64,000 nt of DNA from Anaerotardibacter muris (GCF_943192915.1 NZ_CALPCD010000006.1:54138-118137); one strand, 5' to 3'. Shown: positions 26,467 through 35,982, counted from the first letter of the stretch. Translations and numbers: made by a program. Notes: generated by a model from the letters alone, not told the origin.

Positions 26467-27129
26467 GTGAAATTCTTTCTGGATAGCGCCGACATCAAAG
26501 AGATCGAGGAAGCCAACAGCTGGGGTGCCATCTCTGGTGTCACCACCAACCCTACGCTCTATTCGCGCGTAGGTGGCAAGCTGGCCGATTTTCACGATCA
26601 CATCAAGACCATCTGCGACATCGTCCAAGGTCCTGTTTCGGCTGAGAGTGTGGCTATGACCCGCGATGAGATCTTCGCTGACGGCAAGAAGCTCGCTGCT
26701 ATCGACAAGCATGTGGTAGTGAAGGTCCCTACCATGATCGAAGGTCTCGCTGCTACTAAGATGCTGGCTGCAGAGGGAATCCCTGTGAACATGACGCTGT
26801 GCTTCACGGTTCCGCAGGCTATCCTTGCGGCTCGCGCGGGTGCACGTTACATCTCGCCCTTCGTAGGTCGCTTCGATGACATCTCTGAAGACGGTGTTTC
26901 GCAGTTGATGGACGTGGTCGCCGCTGTTGAGAATTATGATTTCGGTCACGAAGTCGAGATCATCGCTGCTTCGGTCCGTACGGCCAATCACGTTACCCAA
27001 GCTGCGCTCATGGGTGCTGACATCGCAACGGTTCCCTTCGGTGTGCTGAAGAAATGCATCGAGCATCCGCTGACCGATCGCGGTATCGAATCGTTCCTCA
27101 AGGACTGGGAGAAAGTTGCTAACGCATGA
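26467..27129 (+). CDS. tal: Transaldolase (TalC / fructose-6-phosphate aldolase type)
   Basis: A 220-aa small transaldolase of the pentose phosphate pathway. It begins MKFFLDSADIKEIEE, then GVTTNPTL, the Schiff-base lysine Lys86 in HVVVKVPT, NMTLCFTVPQA and ARYISPFVGRFDD, and ends with a short helix. The length matches the TalC/FSA group rather than the long TalB group; the group contains both transaldolases and aldolases. The start is GTG 26467, with AAGGAGGAC seven bases upstream. The stop overlaps the start of rho by four bases (ATGA), indicating translational coupling. Confidence 0.93.
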   Translation: MKFFLDSADIKEIEEANSWGAISGVTTNPTLYSRVGGKLADFHDHIKTICDIVQGPVSAESVAMTRDEIFADGKKLAAIDKHVVVKVPTMIEGLAATKMLAAEGIPVNMTLCFTVPQAILAARAGARYISPFVGRFDDISEDGVSQLMDVVAAVENYDFGHEVEIIAASVRTANHVTQAALMGADIATVPFGVLKKCIEHPLTDRGIESFLKDWEKVANA

Positions 27130-28880
27130 GTGATGAAACGCTAGATCAGCCTGTCGAAGAAAAACCCAAGCGCCGCGGACGTCCTCGCAAGAATCCGCTA
27201 CCAGAAGCAGAGAGCGCAGCTGCAACTTCGGCAGCTTCGGCAGCTTCCACCGAGGCTGCCCCCGCACCTAAGCGCCGTGGGCGTCCTCGCAAGAATCCAC
27301 TTCCCGAAGAGGCTGCTGCAAAATCCGCAGATAAGACGCCTGAAAAGCCTGCGGAAAAAGCTGCAGAAGATAATGCCCAGGTCCATGCTAATTCTCAGGC
27401 CAATGCCAATGCTGGCGCTAACGCAGGTGAGGGCACCAAGGCAGCAGATCGCAGCGACAAGAATGCGCGCAACAATAACAACAATAATAACTATCGCGCT
27501 TCCCAGAAGAACAACAAGAACCAAGGCAAGCAGAATAACAACCATCGCCGTCAGCGTCGCCAGCATGGCAACAATCGCCATCAGGAACCAGTGGTCCCGC
27601 AGACCACCAAGGAAGATCTTGAAGGTCTGAAGGTCGCTGAACTGCGCGAAAAGGCTGAAGAGCTAGGCGTGGATCATAAGGGCTTGAAGAAAGCCGAGCT
27701 GGTCGATGCGGTGCTCGAAGCAAGTGTGAAGGCTGAAGGTTTCGTTGCCACAGAAGGTGTGCTCGATATCCTTTCAGACGGCTATGGTTTCTTGCGTACC
27801 AATGGCTATCTGCCGAGCGAGAACGATGTGTATGTGAGCCTTTCGAGCATCCGCCGAAACGGCCTGCGCAAGGGCGACTACATCACTGGTCACGTGCGCC
27901 CAGCGCGCCCCAACGAGAAATATGCGGCACTCCAAGAGATCGACACCGTGAATGGCAAGACCTTGGACGAATTGGGCAAGCGCGTTCGCTTCGCGGACCT
28001 TACCCCCGTATTCCCCGATGAGCGCTTAGTGATGGAGCATGGTAAATCTACGCTCACTGCGCGCGTCATCGACTTGTGCTCGCCCATCGGCAAGGGCCAG
28101 CGCGGGTTGATCGTCTCGCCTCCGAAGGCGGGCAAGACCACCATCCTGAAAGACATCGCAGCATCCATTACGGCGAACAACCCCGAGGTCTACCTCATGT
28201 GCTTGCTCGTCGATGAGCGCCCTGAAGAAGTTACCGACATGCAGCGCTCGATCCGCGGCGAGGTCATTGCTTCGACCTTCGATATGCCGAGCGAGAACCA
28301 CATCGCGTGTGCTGAGATGGTCATCGAGCGCGCCAAGCGTTTGGTCGAGGAGGGCAAGGACGTTGTCATCCTGCTTGATTCGCTCACGCGTTTGGCACGC
28401 GCGTACAACTTGGCGCAGCCAGCCTCTGGCCGCATCCTTTCTGGTGGCGTGGACTCTACCGCGCTCTATCCGCCCAAGAAGTTCTTGGGTGCAGCTCGTA
28501 ACATCGAGGGTGGTGGCAGCCTTACCATCTTGGCTTCCGCGCTCATCGACACAGGTTCGAAGATGGATGAGGTCATCTTCGAGGAATTCAAGGGTACGGG
28601 CAACATGGAAGTGAAGCTCGATCGCGCACTGGCGGATCGTCGCATCTTCCCGGCTATTGACCCAGTCGCTTCGGGTACGCGCCGTGAGGATCTGTTGCTC
28701 GATCAGCAGGAAGCACCGCTCATCTGGGCTGTTCGTCGCATCTTGGCGAATCGCAACAACACCGAAAGTGCGATGAATTCGCTTCTGAAGAGCCTTTCCC
28801 AGACGAACTCCAATCAGGAATTCTTGATCCGTGCCGCGAAGAAGTGGCAAGGTCGCCAGCTTGAAGATGTCGAGCTTTAG
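27126..28880 (+). CDS. rho: Transcription termination factor Rho with long basic N-terminal extension
   Basis: A 584-aa Rho. The hexameric helicase core occupies about 200-584: the cold-shock-like RNA-binding part ([18 protein letters not shown]), Walker [43 protein letters not shown] and the [21 protein letters not shown] block. The first 165 residues are a disordered-looking insert found in high-GC Gram-positive Rhos: two near-identical [13 protein letters not shown] segments (AT-hook core GRPRK at 18-22 and 52-56), an Ala/Lys/Glu stretch and an Asn-rich run before [17 protein letters not shown]-like helix pair ([20 protein letters not shown]) links the two parts. It is coupled to talC by ATGA. 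Confidence 0.96.
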   Translation: MSDETLDQPVEEKPKRRGRPRKNPLPEAESAAATSAASAASTEAAPAPKRRGRPRKNPLPEEAAAKSADKTPEKPAEKAAEDNAQVHANSQANANAGANAGEGTKAADRSDKNARNNNNNNNYRASQKNNKNQGKQNNNHRRQRRQHGNNRHQEPVVPQTTKEDLEGLKVAELREKAEELGVDHKGLKKAELVDAVLEASVKAEGFVATEGVLDILSDGYGFLRTNGYLPSENDVYVSLSSIRRNGLRKGDYITGHVRPARPNEKYAALQEIDTVNGKTLDELGKRVRFADLTPVFPDERLVMEHGKSTLTARVIDLCSPIGKGQRGLIVSPPKAGKTTILKDIAASITANNPEVYLMCLLVDERPEEVTDMQRSIRGEVIASTFDMPSENHIACAEMVIERAKRLVEEGKDVVILLDSLTRLARAYNLAQPASGRILSGGVDSTALYPPKKFLGAARNIEGGGSLTILASALIDTGSKMDEVIFEEFKGTGNMEVKLDRALADRRIFPAIDPVASGTRREDLLLDQQEAPLIWAVRRILANRNNTESAMNSLLKSLSQTNSNQEFLIRAAKKWQGRQLEDVEL

Positions 28881-28924
28881 ATCCTGAGCTCAGCTGCTTG
28901 TTGAGCTTTGATGAAGGGAATAAG

Positions 28925-29974
28925 ATGACGGAAACCTCCTCCGCGCAAGACCCCCGATCGCAAACACCGCCGCCCCCAACGGGGAGGCCTTATGCTGCTA
29001 TGCCGCAAACACCGAACGCAGCGCCTGCAGGTGCAACTCCGCCTGCTGCAGGGGTTTCGGCTACGGTGCACCCTGGCTCCAAACCGCGCAAGCGCATGCC
29101 CGTGTGGGCTATCGTGGTGCTCTCGGTCATCGCTGCGCTCGTGGTATTCACGGTGGGCAGCTGTGCGCTTGGCGAGGGAGACCCTACTGCCAAGACCGTA
29201 GGCGTGATCGATATCGATGGTTCGATCGGCTCTGACCCTGGAGCGAATACGCCCGAAGGCTTGTTGGCGCAGCTCGACAGTGCAGCCAACGATCCGCAGG
29301 TGGCAGCTGTGGTGCTTCGTGTGAATTCTGGTGGCGGCGCTGCTGCAGCTGGTGAAGAGATGGCTCGCTATGTAGCGGATTTCTCGAAGCCGATCGTGGT
29401 CTCGACCGCATCGAGCAATGCCTCGGCTGCCTATCTCATATCTTCTCAGACCGACTACATCTTCGCGAACGAGGCTTCTTCAGTGGGCGCTATCGGCACC
29501 ATCATCCAGCTGACCGACTATTCGAAATTGCTCGATCTACTGGGCATTCAGGTGAATACGATCGCTTCAGCTGAGAGCAAGGATTCATCTTACGGCACGC
29601 GCCCGCTCACGGATGAGGAGATCGCCTACTATAAGGCGCAAGTCGATCAGATCAATGCCACTTTCGTCGAATCGGTGGCGGCAGGCCGTGATATGAGCAT
29701 CGAGGATGTGCAGAAGCTCGCCACAGGTATGGCATTCACGGGCGAAGACGCTCTGGAGAACGGTCTTATCGACGAGATCGGCACGTACCGCGATGCTTGC
29801 AACAAGGCTGCATCTTTGGCGGGCTTGGGTTCTTATCGCGTGAAGAATATGGGAAGCGATGATACCGACCTTGCGGCACTTCTAGCCGCGCTGCTATTCT
29901 CTGAGAGTAAGACCACCAATGAGTCGACCACGACCATACTAGAAGGAGCGCCTGTCAATGGACAGCTATCCTAA
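28925..29974 (+). CDS. sppA: Signal peptide peptidase SppA-like membrane serine protease
   Basis: A 349-aa S49-family peptidase that degrades membrane-left signal peptides. The N-terminus is a Pro/Ala/Thr-rich cytoplasmic segment, followed by one transmembrane helix (about 60-80, WAIVVLSVIAALVVFTVGSC). The protease part has GVIDIDGSIG, VVLRVNSGGGAAAAGEEMA and the serine region STASSNASAAYLISSQ followed by SSVGAIGTIIQ. The short single-domain form is usual in Gram-positives. ATG 28925 is chosen for AAGGGA six bases upstream; TTG 28898 has no site. The last 17 bases overlap the start of metG, so translation of the two is probably linked. Confidence 0.85.
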   Translation: MTETSSAQDPRSQTPPPPTGRPYAAMPQTPNAAPAGATPPAAGVSATVHPGSKPRKRMPVWAIVVLSVIAALVVFTVGSCALGEGDPTAKTVGVIDIDGSIGSDPGANTPEGLLAQLDSAANDPQVAAVVLRVNSGGGAAAAGEEMARYVADFSKPIVVSTASSNASAAYLISSQTDYIFANEASSVGAIGTIIQLTDYSKLLDLLGIQVNTIASAESKDSSYGTRPLTDEEIAYYKAQVDQINATFVESVAAGRDMSIEDVQKLATGMAFTGEDALENGLIDEIGTYRDACNKAASLAGLGSYRVKNMGSDDTDLAALLAALLFSESKTTNESTTTILEGAPVNGQLS

Positions 29975-31979
29975 GCGCAACATCGTTTGGCCACGCCGCG
30001 CGGTCGTTACCGCGGGCATGCCCTATGGCAATAAGCCGCTGCATTTCGGTCATGTCGGTGGCGTGTTCGTGCCTGCCGATTGCTTCGCGCGGTTCTTGCG
30101 CGATCGCATCGGACCGGAGAACGTATGCTTCGTTTCAGGAACCGACTGCTACGGTTCGCCCATCGAAGAGGGGTATCGCAAGGAAGTTGAAGCAGGCAGT
30201 TTCGAGGGCACTATCAAGGAATACGTTGAGCGCAATCATGACCTGCAGAAGGCTACGCTCGAGCGTTTTGACATCAGTTTGGACATCTTCGAAGGCAGCG
30301 GTCTGGGCCATGCAGGCGAAGTGCATCGCCAGATCACCGATGCCTATGTGAAGCGCCTTTATGACCACGGCTTCTTGCATCTTGAGAGCACCTATCAGTT
30401 CTATGATGCGCAGGAAGACATGTTCTTGAATGGGCGTCAGGTGGTGGGCCATTGCCCTGTGCAGGGCTGCAAGAGCGAAAAAGCCTATGCCGATGAATGC
30501 GATCTGGGGCATCAGTATGATCCAGCGGATCTGATCAACCCCATCTCGTCGGTATCGGGTACGGTGCCTGAGATGCGCAAGGTGGAGAATTGGTACTTCG
30601 ACCTGCCCGACCTTGCTTATATCGTGAAGGATTACGTGGCGGCCGCTGAAGCCGATGAACAGGTTCGACCGCTCGTACCGAAGACCATCAAGGAATTCTT
30701 GGTGCCGCCCATCGTCTATATCAAGGTCGAGCTCTACGACCAATATCGCACTATCGCTGATAAGCTGCCTGAGCACGTCTATCGCGATGCTGCCAAGGGC
30801 AAGCAAAGCTTCGAGATCGAATTCAAGACCGTGACTGATCGTGATGCTGCGCGCAAGGTGCTCACCGAGGCTGAGATTCGTTTTCGCACGGGCAAAGCAC
30901 TGGTGCCCTTCCGCATCTCGGGTAATGCCACCTGGGGTATTCCGTGCCCTGTGATCGACGGGGTCGAAGGTCTTACGGTGTGGTGCTGGCCTGAAAGCTT
31001 ATGGGCACCGCTTTCGTTCACCATGGCGCGCAATGACGAACAAGGGCTCTCTCGCGCATTGTGGCGTAAGTTCTGGTGCAATAAGAATGCCCATATCTAT
31101 CAGTTCATCGGCCAAGACAATCTGTATTTCTACGGTGTGGCTCAGCCGGCCCTATTCGCGGCGCTCCAGGAAGAGAAGCCCGTGGTCGAAGATGCTCCAG
31201 AAGGGGAGCTGCAGCAGACCAAGCTCATCGCGAATCATCATATCCTCTTCGGCGACAAGAAGGCTTCGTCGTCTTCGGACGTGAAACCGCCTACGGCCGA
31301 TCAATTGCTCGAGCATTACACCGTCGAGCAATTGCGCGCGCATTTCTTGGCGTTGGGTCTCGATCAGAAGTCGGTCGGTTTCAAGCCTAAGGCGTTCGAG
31401 ACCGATCCGGCTAAACGTGATGACCCGCGTGTGGCAGATCCCGTGCTCAAAGAAGGCGCATTGCTCACCAAGGTGTTCAACCGCCTGGCTCGCAGTTGTT
31501 TCTACGAAGCGCAGAAGAACTTCGAAGGATATATGCCGCTCGGTGCGGTGAGCAAGGACGTGCTGAAAGCTGTTTATAACGTGATGTGTGCTTATGAAGA
31601 AACCATGTACAAGGTAGAGCTGCATTCCATCATGTCTCAGATGGATGAATTCATCCGTTATGCCAACAAGTACTGGTCGAGCCATATCAAGGAAGCCGAA
31701 GAAGCTGGAAGCGATGAACTGCGCCGTCAAACGCTCATCGATTCGTTCTATTTGTTGCGCATCGCCACCCTGCTCATGCACCCGATCGTGCCGCGTGGTA
31801 CCGAGAAGATCTGCGATTTCATGAACTTCGAATTCGACGAATTCTTCAGCTGGAATTACGACTTCGATTCCATGGAGGAGCTTTGCAGCGCTTCTGAGCT
31901 CGAGGCGCGGAAGCATCGCGTGCGCGATCTGCCCCCTCGCACGGACTTTTTCAGCTTTCATCCCACACAAAAGAAGTAA
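29958..31979 (+). CDS. metG: Methionyl-tRNA synthetase, atypical KMSKS loop
   Basis: A 673-aa class I synthetase that attaches methionine to tRNA-Met. It shows VVTAGMPYGNKPLHFGHVGG with HFGH at 29-32, CFVSGTDCYGSPIEEGY, a zinc-like knuckle (CPVQGC ... DECDLGH), FIGQDNLYFYGVAQPAL and the anticodon-binding helices near the C-terminus. The KMSKS loop is changed: at residues 434-440 it reads KKASSSS, so the KMSKS position is KASSS. The linker after it is also unusual. There is no C-terminal tRNA-binding OB domain. ATG 29958 lies within sppA and follows AGAAGGAG. Whether this is the only MetRS of the organism cannot be seen. Confidence 0.85.
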   Translation: MDSYPKRNIVWPRRAVVTAGMPYGNKPLHFGHVGGVFVPADCFARFLRDRIGPENVCFVSGTDCYGSPIEEGYRKEVEAGSFEGTIKEYVERNHDLQKATLERFDISLDIFEGSGLGHAGEVHRQITDAYVKRLYDHGFLHLESTYQFYDAQEDMFLNGRQVVGHCPVQGCKSEKAYADECDLGHQYDPADLINPISSVSGTVPEMRKVENWYFDLPDLAYIVKDYVAAAEADEQVRPLVPKTIKEFLVPPIVYIKVELYDQYRTIADKLPEHVYRDAAKGKQSFEIEFKTVTDRDAARKVLTEAEIRFRTGKALVPFRISGNATWGIPCPVIDGVEGLTVWCWPESLWAPLSFTMARNDEQGLSRALWRKFWCNKNAHIYQFIGQDNLYFYGVAQPALFAALQEEKPVVEDAPEGELQQTKLIANHHILFGDKKASSSSDVKPPTADQLLEHYTVEQLRAHFLALGLDQKSVGFKPKAFETDPAKRDDPRVADPVLKEGALLTKVFNRLARSCFYEAQKNFEGYMPLGAVSKDVLKAVYNVMCAYEETMYKVELHSIMSQMDEFIRYANKYWSSHIKEAEEAGSDELRRQTLIDSFYLLRIATLLMHPIVPRGTEKICDFMNFEFDEFFSWNYDFDSMEELCSASELEARKHRVRDLPPRTDFFSFHPTQKK

Positions 31980-32006
31980 TGTGCTACTATAGCTAGGCTT
32001 ATCTTC

Positions 32007-32027
32007 GCCTTGGTCGGAAACCAAGGC
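32007..32027 (+). promoter_or_regulatory. Leader hairpin before rpmE
   Basis: GCCTTGGT (32007-32014) and ACCAAGGC (32020-32027) form a perfect 8-bp stem with a CGGAA loop, ending seven bases before the AAGGAG ribosome site of rpmE. Ribosomal protein genes often have autoregulatory leader stems, so this may be the L31 binding site. Function is inferred. Confidence 0.4.
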
Positions 32028-32045
32028 AGCAAAAGGAGACCTATC

Positions 32046-32528
32046 ATGAAAAAAGACATTCATCCCGATTATGTCGACTGCACCGTAACGTGTACGTGCG
32101 GCAACACCTTCCAGACTCGTTCCACGAAGCCTGAACTTCGTGTCGACATCTGCAACGCTTGCCATCCGTTCTTCACGGGTACCCAGAAGCTCATCGACTC
32201 TGGCGGACGCGTTCAGCGCTTCGCTAACAAGTTCGGTAGCGCAACCGAGACCGTTGCTGCTCGTGAGGCTGCCAAGAAGGCAGAGCGCGCTGCTGCGGTC
32301 GAGGCCAAGGAAGCTGCCAAGAAGGAAGAGCGTGAAGCTAAGGCTGCTGCTAAGGCAGAGCGTGCTGCTGAATACGCCAAGAAGGCCGCTAAAGAAGCAG
32401 CTGAAAAGGCTGATACTGAAGCTGCTGTTGAAGAGGTCGAAGAGACCGCTGCTGAAGCTAAGGAAGAGGCAGCTGTTGAAGACGCAATCCAGGCTGACGA
32501 AGCTACCGCAGAGGAAAGCGCAGAATAA
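32046..32528 (+). CDS. rpmE: Ribosomal protein L31 with long Ala/Lys/Glu tail
   Basis: A 160-aa L31. Residues 1-70 are the conserved ribosomal protein ([62 protein letters not shown]); the cysteines at CTCG and CNAC mark the zinc-binding form. The remaining 90 residues are a low-complexity tail, first Lys/Ala/Glu-rich and helical, then strongly acidic. Normal L31 is 65-75 aa. ATG 32046 follows AAAAGGAG. The gene follows metG by 66 bases and has its own terminator, and a structured repeat element starts 70 bases after its stop. Confidence 0.95.
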   Translation: MKKDIHPDYVDCTVTCTCGNTFQTRSTKPELRVDICNACHPFFTGTQKLIDSGGRVQRFANKFGSATETVAAREAAKKAERAAAVEAKEAAKKEEREAKAAAKAERAAEYAKKAAKEAAEKADTEAAVEEVEETAAEAKEEAAVEDAIQADEATAEESAE

Positions 32529-32560
32529 TCCAAACGAATCTTTCGTTCGAGGAGTGAGGG

Positions 32561-32590
32561 AAGAGGGTCGCAAGACCCTCTTTCTTTTTT
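32561..32590 (+). terminator. Intrinsic terminator of rpmE
   Basis: AAGAGGGTC (32561-32569) pairs perfectly with GACCCTCTT (32574-32582), loop GCAA, followed by TCTTTTTT. Confidence 0.92.
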
Positions 32591-32597
32591 GTTGTCC

Positions 32598-32759
32598 GCT
32601 GTGGGTGCAAGGTAGGGGTGCAGAACTTACCCGTTTCACTGTTCGCCTTCAGCTCATGCGCTGCACTGCCTCATGCATTTTACGGAACCCAGCTAGGCTG
32701 GGTTCTTGTATTTGACAGTGTTCAGAGTAAGTTCTGCGCCCCTACCCTGCACTCACAGC
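32598..32759 (+). repeat. Structured intergenic repeat element, copy 2
   Basis: A 162-bp element. Arms 32598-32630 and 32727-32759 pair over 33 positions with three non-Watson-Crick pairs, two of them G-T. The core CTGTTCGCCTTCAGCTCATG is followed by GCGCTGCACTGCCTCATGCA without a break, then a stem GAACCCAGC/GCTGGGTTC (32685-32705). It is in plus orientation, right after the rpmE terminator and upstream of the flavin reductase gene. Confidence 0.85.
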
Positions 32760-32863
32760 TACCGAACAGGGAAGAGGGCCTTGGTTACGGTTGGGATACG
32801 GGGCCTTTGGTTCGAAGAGAAATCTGTCAGAATTGAGAGAGACACTTATTCTAGGGGGAAGCT

Positions 32864-33562
32864 ATGATCGATAAGAATGCATTCCGCAACCTGTCGTATG
32901 GGTTGTATCTTATTTCTTCTGTGAAGGATGGCAGGCCTGTGGGCTGCGTGGTGAATACCTTCGCGCAGGTAACTTCAGATCCGCCGCAGGTGAGCATCGC
33001 CATCAACAAGGACAACTACACCACCCAGGGCATCCTTGAGAGCGGGATGTTCGAAGTGGTCGTACTACACAAGGACGCGCCGATGGAAGTGATCGGCACG
33101 TTCGGCTTCCATTGCAGCAAGGACTTCGACAAGTTCGTCGATATCGAGACGAAGGTCTCTTCGCAAGGTATCACCTACGTTGCCGAAGCGGGCTGCGCCC
33201 ACTTTTCAGTGAAGGTGAATCAGCAGCTCGATCTAGGCACGCACATCTTCTTCGTAGGCGATGTCATCGAGGCGGACATCATCGGTGAGATCGAACCTAT
33301 GACCTATGCTTACTATCATGAAGTGAAGGGCGGTCGTACTCCCAAGAATGCTTCGAGCTTCTCCACCGATGCGCTCGAGGCAGAAGCAGGTAGTGCGCCT
33401 GAGGCAGCTTCTTCAGGCAAGAAGACCACACGCATTGGGTGGCGCTGCCAGCTCTGCGGTTATATCGAGTTCGTTGATGAGCTCCCTGAAGATTTCGTAT
33501 GTCCTGTTTGTGGTGCAACGCGCGAATTCTTCGAGCGTGTCGAGGTCGAAGTAGAAGCCTAG
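32864..33562 (+). CDS. Flavin reductase - rubredoxin fusion (high-molecular-weight rubredoxin type)
   Basis: A 232-aa two-domain redox protein. Residues 1-150 are an FMN-binding split-barrel flavin reductase domain (FRNLSYGLYLISSVKDGR, GCVVNTFAQVTSDPPQVSIA, NKDNYT). A 40-residue Ser/Ala/Glu linker follows, then a C-terminal rubredoxin with CQLCGY near 193 and CPVCG near 213, which binds one iron. In Moorella-type Hrb this fusion passes electrons from NAD(P)H to a flavodiiron oxygen reductase, an oxidative-stress defence in anaerobes. No flavodiiron gene is adjacent. ATG 32864 follows AGGGGGAAG. Confidence 0.9.
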   Translation: MIDKNAFRNLSYGLYLISSVKDGRPVGCVVNTFAQVTSDPPQVSIAINKDNYTTQGILESGMFEVVVLHKDAPMEVIGTFGFHCSKDFDKFVDIETKVSSQGITYVAEAGCAHFSVKVNQQLDLGTHIFFVGDVIEADIIGEIEPMTYAYYHEVKGGRTPKNASSFSTDALEAEAGSAPEAASSGKKTTRIGWRCQLCGYIEFVDELPEDFVCPVCGATREFFERVEVEVEA

Positions 33563-33564
33563 CT

Positions 33565-33645
33565 CCAACTCCGATCGAATCCAACGCAGCTTAGTTTAGC
33601 TTAGCCCAACCTGGTCTAGTCCAACCTAGCCCAACTTGGCTCTGC
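33565..33645. repeat. Short degenerate tandem repeat of TAGCCCAACCT type
   Basis: Between the flavin reductase and thyX, units such as TTTAGC TTAGCCCAACC, TAGTCCAACC and TAGCCCAACTTGG follow one another with small changes. No protein or stem is visible. It looks like slippage-derived low-complexity sequence. Confidence 0.45.
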
Positions 33646-33803
33646 TCAGATCTCCAGGCCTTCATCTCTGGCGCACCTGCGCATGAGCGTTGAGCGCTGG
33701 CGGATTGCGGAGAAATTCGTCATCTTTGCCGATGCTGCTTTTCGAGCGGGGCGCTTGTCCTTTATGATGGGGAAACTCGAACGACTCCAACAAGGATCCC
33801 ATC

Positions 33804-34484
33804 ATGAACGTTGAATTGCTCCAATATCCTGAAGACCCCGAACGCGCGGTCGCAACGGCTGCGCGTCTTTGTTATGCCCCCGTGGGCGCAAAAGAGCTGA
33901 TGGAGACCATGCCTCCAGAACGTGTCGAGAGCGTGCTGTCCACCATCATGAAGTCGGGGCATTTCTCCACGCTCGAGCATGTCAGCTACACCTTCGCAGT
34001 CGATGGTGTTTCGCGTGCGCTCACGCATCAATTGGTGCGCCATCGTTTGGCCAGCTTCAACCAGCAGTCTCAGCGCTATGTGAAGTTCACTGAAGGTGTG
34101 GGCATCGTGAAGCCTGATACGATCGCGGAAGATCCCGCGATGAACGAGGTGTTCGATCAAGCGATCGACACTATCCTTTCGGCTTATGAGACCATGCTCG
34201 AGGCAGGCATCCCTGCTGAAGATGCACGCTATATCCTGCCGAATGCAGCAGAGAGCAAGATCGTCATCACCATGAACATCCGTGAGCTGCTGCATTTCTT
34301 CGAGCTGCGCTGCTGCAATCGCGCCCAGTGGGAGATTCGCGAATTGGCTCACAAGATGTTAGAGCTGGTGCGCCCCACCGCGCCGTACATCTTCAAGGAT
34401 GCGGGTGCAGGTTGCGTGCGCGGCGCTTGTCCTGAGGGCAAGATGACCTGCGGTGATCCTTATCCGCGTGTGACCCGCGACTAG
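33804..34484 (+). CDS. thyX: Flavin-dependent thymidylate synthase
   Basis: A 226-aa ThyX, which methylates dUMP to dTMP using methylene-tetrahydrofolate, FAD and NADPH. The ThyX motif is present as RHRLASFNQQSQRY (RHR then S at the required spacing), with HFSTLEHVSYTF before it and ARYILPNAAESKIVITMN, LLHFFELRC and AQWEIRELA after it. ATG 33804 follows AAGGATC. It stands between the redox fusion and the DUF1385 gene and looks monocistronic. Confidence 0.96.
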   Translation: MNVELLQYPEDPERAVATAARLCYAPVGAKELMETMPPERVESVLSTIMKSGHFSTLEHVSYTFAVDGVSRALTHQLVRHRLASFNQQSQRYVKFTEGVGIVKPDTIAEDPAMNEVFDQAIDTILSAYETMLEAGIPAEDARYILPNAAESKIVITMNIRELLHFFELRCCNRAQWEIRELAHKMLELVRPTAPYIFKDAGAGCVRGACPEGKMTCGDPYPRVTRD

Positions 34485-34531
34485 CATCCGATGCGCGCCT
34501 GCAACTTCTGGGTTGGGCGCGCTGTTCTTTC

Positions 34532-35515
34532 ATGGGCAATCCTTTCAAACAATCACAGACCCGTCGCGCTTTCGACGAAGATGGCGCACGTAAGACCTCG
34601 ATCGGCGGACAGGCTCTGATCGAGGGCATCATGATGCGCGGTTCGACCCATTGGTCGGTGGCCGTGCGTGAACCAAGCGGCACGATCCATATCGAAGAGC
34701 ACGAGCTTGCCTCAGGCAAGGATGAGCATGCCTGGATGCGCTGGCCGCTGGTGCGAGGCTGCGTAGCGTTGATCGAATCGCTCGGGCTTGGGTTCAAAGC
34801 GCTCGAGATAGCTGCGAAGCATGCCTTCAACGATGCTGGATCGGACGAGGAAGAATTCGGCAAGGGCGCGATGACGCTCTCGCTCGTATTGGGAGTGCTG
34901 CTGGGCGTAGCGCTCTTCATCTTGGCACCCGCGCTCGTTGCGAACTTACTGGTGGGGGACTACGACACGAATTTCGTAGCCTGGAACCTGGTCGATGGTA
35001 TCGCGCGCGTGGCGGTGTTCATATTCTACGTATGGTTGATCGGGCGCATGGGGGATATCAAGCGCATGTTCGCTTATCATGGCGCTGAGCACAAGACCAT
35101 CCACTGTTACGAACACGAGCTCGAGCTCACGCCCGAGAACGCTCGTCAGTTTCCGCGCTTGCATGTGCGCTGCGGCACGGCATTCCTCATCATGGTGATG
35201 ATCATTGCCATCTTCGTCTATTCGCTCGTTCCCTTAGGTCCGCTCTTCGAGCAACTTGGCATCACCAATAGCGTGGCGAAGTTCTTGCTCGTATTGGCTG
35301 TGCGGCTGGCATTCTTGCCCGTCATCGCTGGCATCTCCTATGAGATAACCGTGAAGTGGGCTGGTGCTCATCCTGAGAATCCGCTCGTGAAAGTTATCTT
35401 GTGGCCTGGCATGCAGATGCAACGCCTTACCACCAATGAACCAGACGATGCTCAGCTTGAATGCGCCATAGCTGCCATGAACAAAGTCCTCTCCCACGAA
35501 GCTTCGGCAAAATAA
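34532..35515 (+). CDS. DUF1385 (YqhQ-like) membrane protein
   Basis: A 327-aa integral membrane protein of the DUF1385/YqhQ family. The family opening IGGQALIEGIMMRG is present (about 26-39), followed by WPLVRGCVALIESLGLGFKA, four to five hydrophobic helices (for example LSLVLGVLLGVALFILAPAL and FLIMVMIIAIFVYSLVPL) and the central GAEHKTIHCYEHE histidine cluster with RLHVRCGTAFL. Members are predicted metal-dependent enzymes, but no reaction is proven. ATG 34532 has no clear ribosome site, 48 bases after thyX. Confidence 0.9.
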   Translation: MGNPFKQSQTRRAFDEDGARKTSIGGQALIEGIMMRGSTHWSVAVREPSGTIHIEEHELASGKDEHAWMRWPLVRGCVALIESLGLGFKALEIAAKHAFNDAGSDEEEFGKGAMTLSLVLGVLLGVALFILAPALVANLLVGDYDTNFVAWNLVDGIARVAVFIFYVWLIGRMGDIKRMFAYHGAEHKTIHCYEHELELTPENARQFPRLHVRCGTAFLIMVMIIAIFVYSLVPLGPLFEQLGITNSVAKFLLVLAVRLAFLPVIAGISYEITVKWAGAHPENPLVKVILWPGMQMQRLTTNEPDDAQLECAIAAMNKVLSHEASAK

Positions 35516-35674
35516 TATGACCCATACCTGTCCTACGCGACTGTGAGCCTGGGCGGGAAGGGTCTCGGAGATCTTGGAGCTAGTTAGAAACCGCTCAGAA
35601 CAGAATGTAGACTTGTCTATTCTGTACTAGGGATCATATCCCCAGCCTGAGTTCATCACGATCCTCTATGCGAA

Positions 35675-35844
35675 CAACGAGGTTGCAGGGGAGGGGTCGT
35701 AGATTCACTCTGAACACTAATTTAAGAAGATACAAACGCGCTGAAAGCGTGTTTGTGCAAAGATGCATGAGGAAGTGTAGCGCATGAGCCGAAGGCGAAC
35801 AGCGGAACGGGTGAATCCGAGACCCCGCCTCTGCAACCTCGTTG
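35675..35844 (-). repeat. Structured intergenic repeat element, copy 3
   Basis: A 170-bp copy in minus orientation. Arms 35675-35708 and 35811-35844 pair over 34 positions, the outer 14 perfect. Its outer arm sequence (CAACGAGGTTGCAG) differs from the other copies. The internal stem 35732-35756 is GC-rich at its tip, with a T-rich flank on the minus strand. It lies between the DUF1385 gene and topA; the rest of this 467-base gap shows no gene. Confidence 0.85.
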
Positions 35845-35982
35845 CTTGTAGGTTCATCTTACTTATGTATATTTTGCAAATGGTCGCAACAGGCGACGGT
35901 TTCGTGTATGCTTGCGAACTGTATTCGAAGATGCCGGCTTCGATACACCCCACGCACGTAAAATCTTGGAAAGGGGTATCGT

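Noticed and set aside
31152..32639. 495-codon reverse frame across metG and rpmE
   Set aside because: It covers two well-supported genes and a terminator on the plus strand; its Leu/Ser-rich composition comes from the antisense of the L31 tail.
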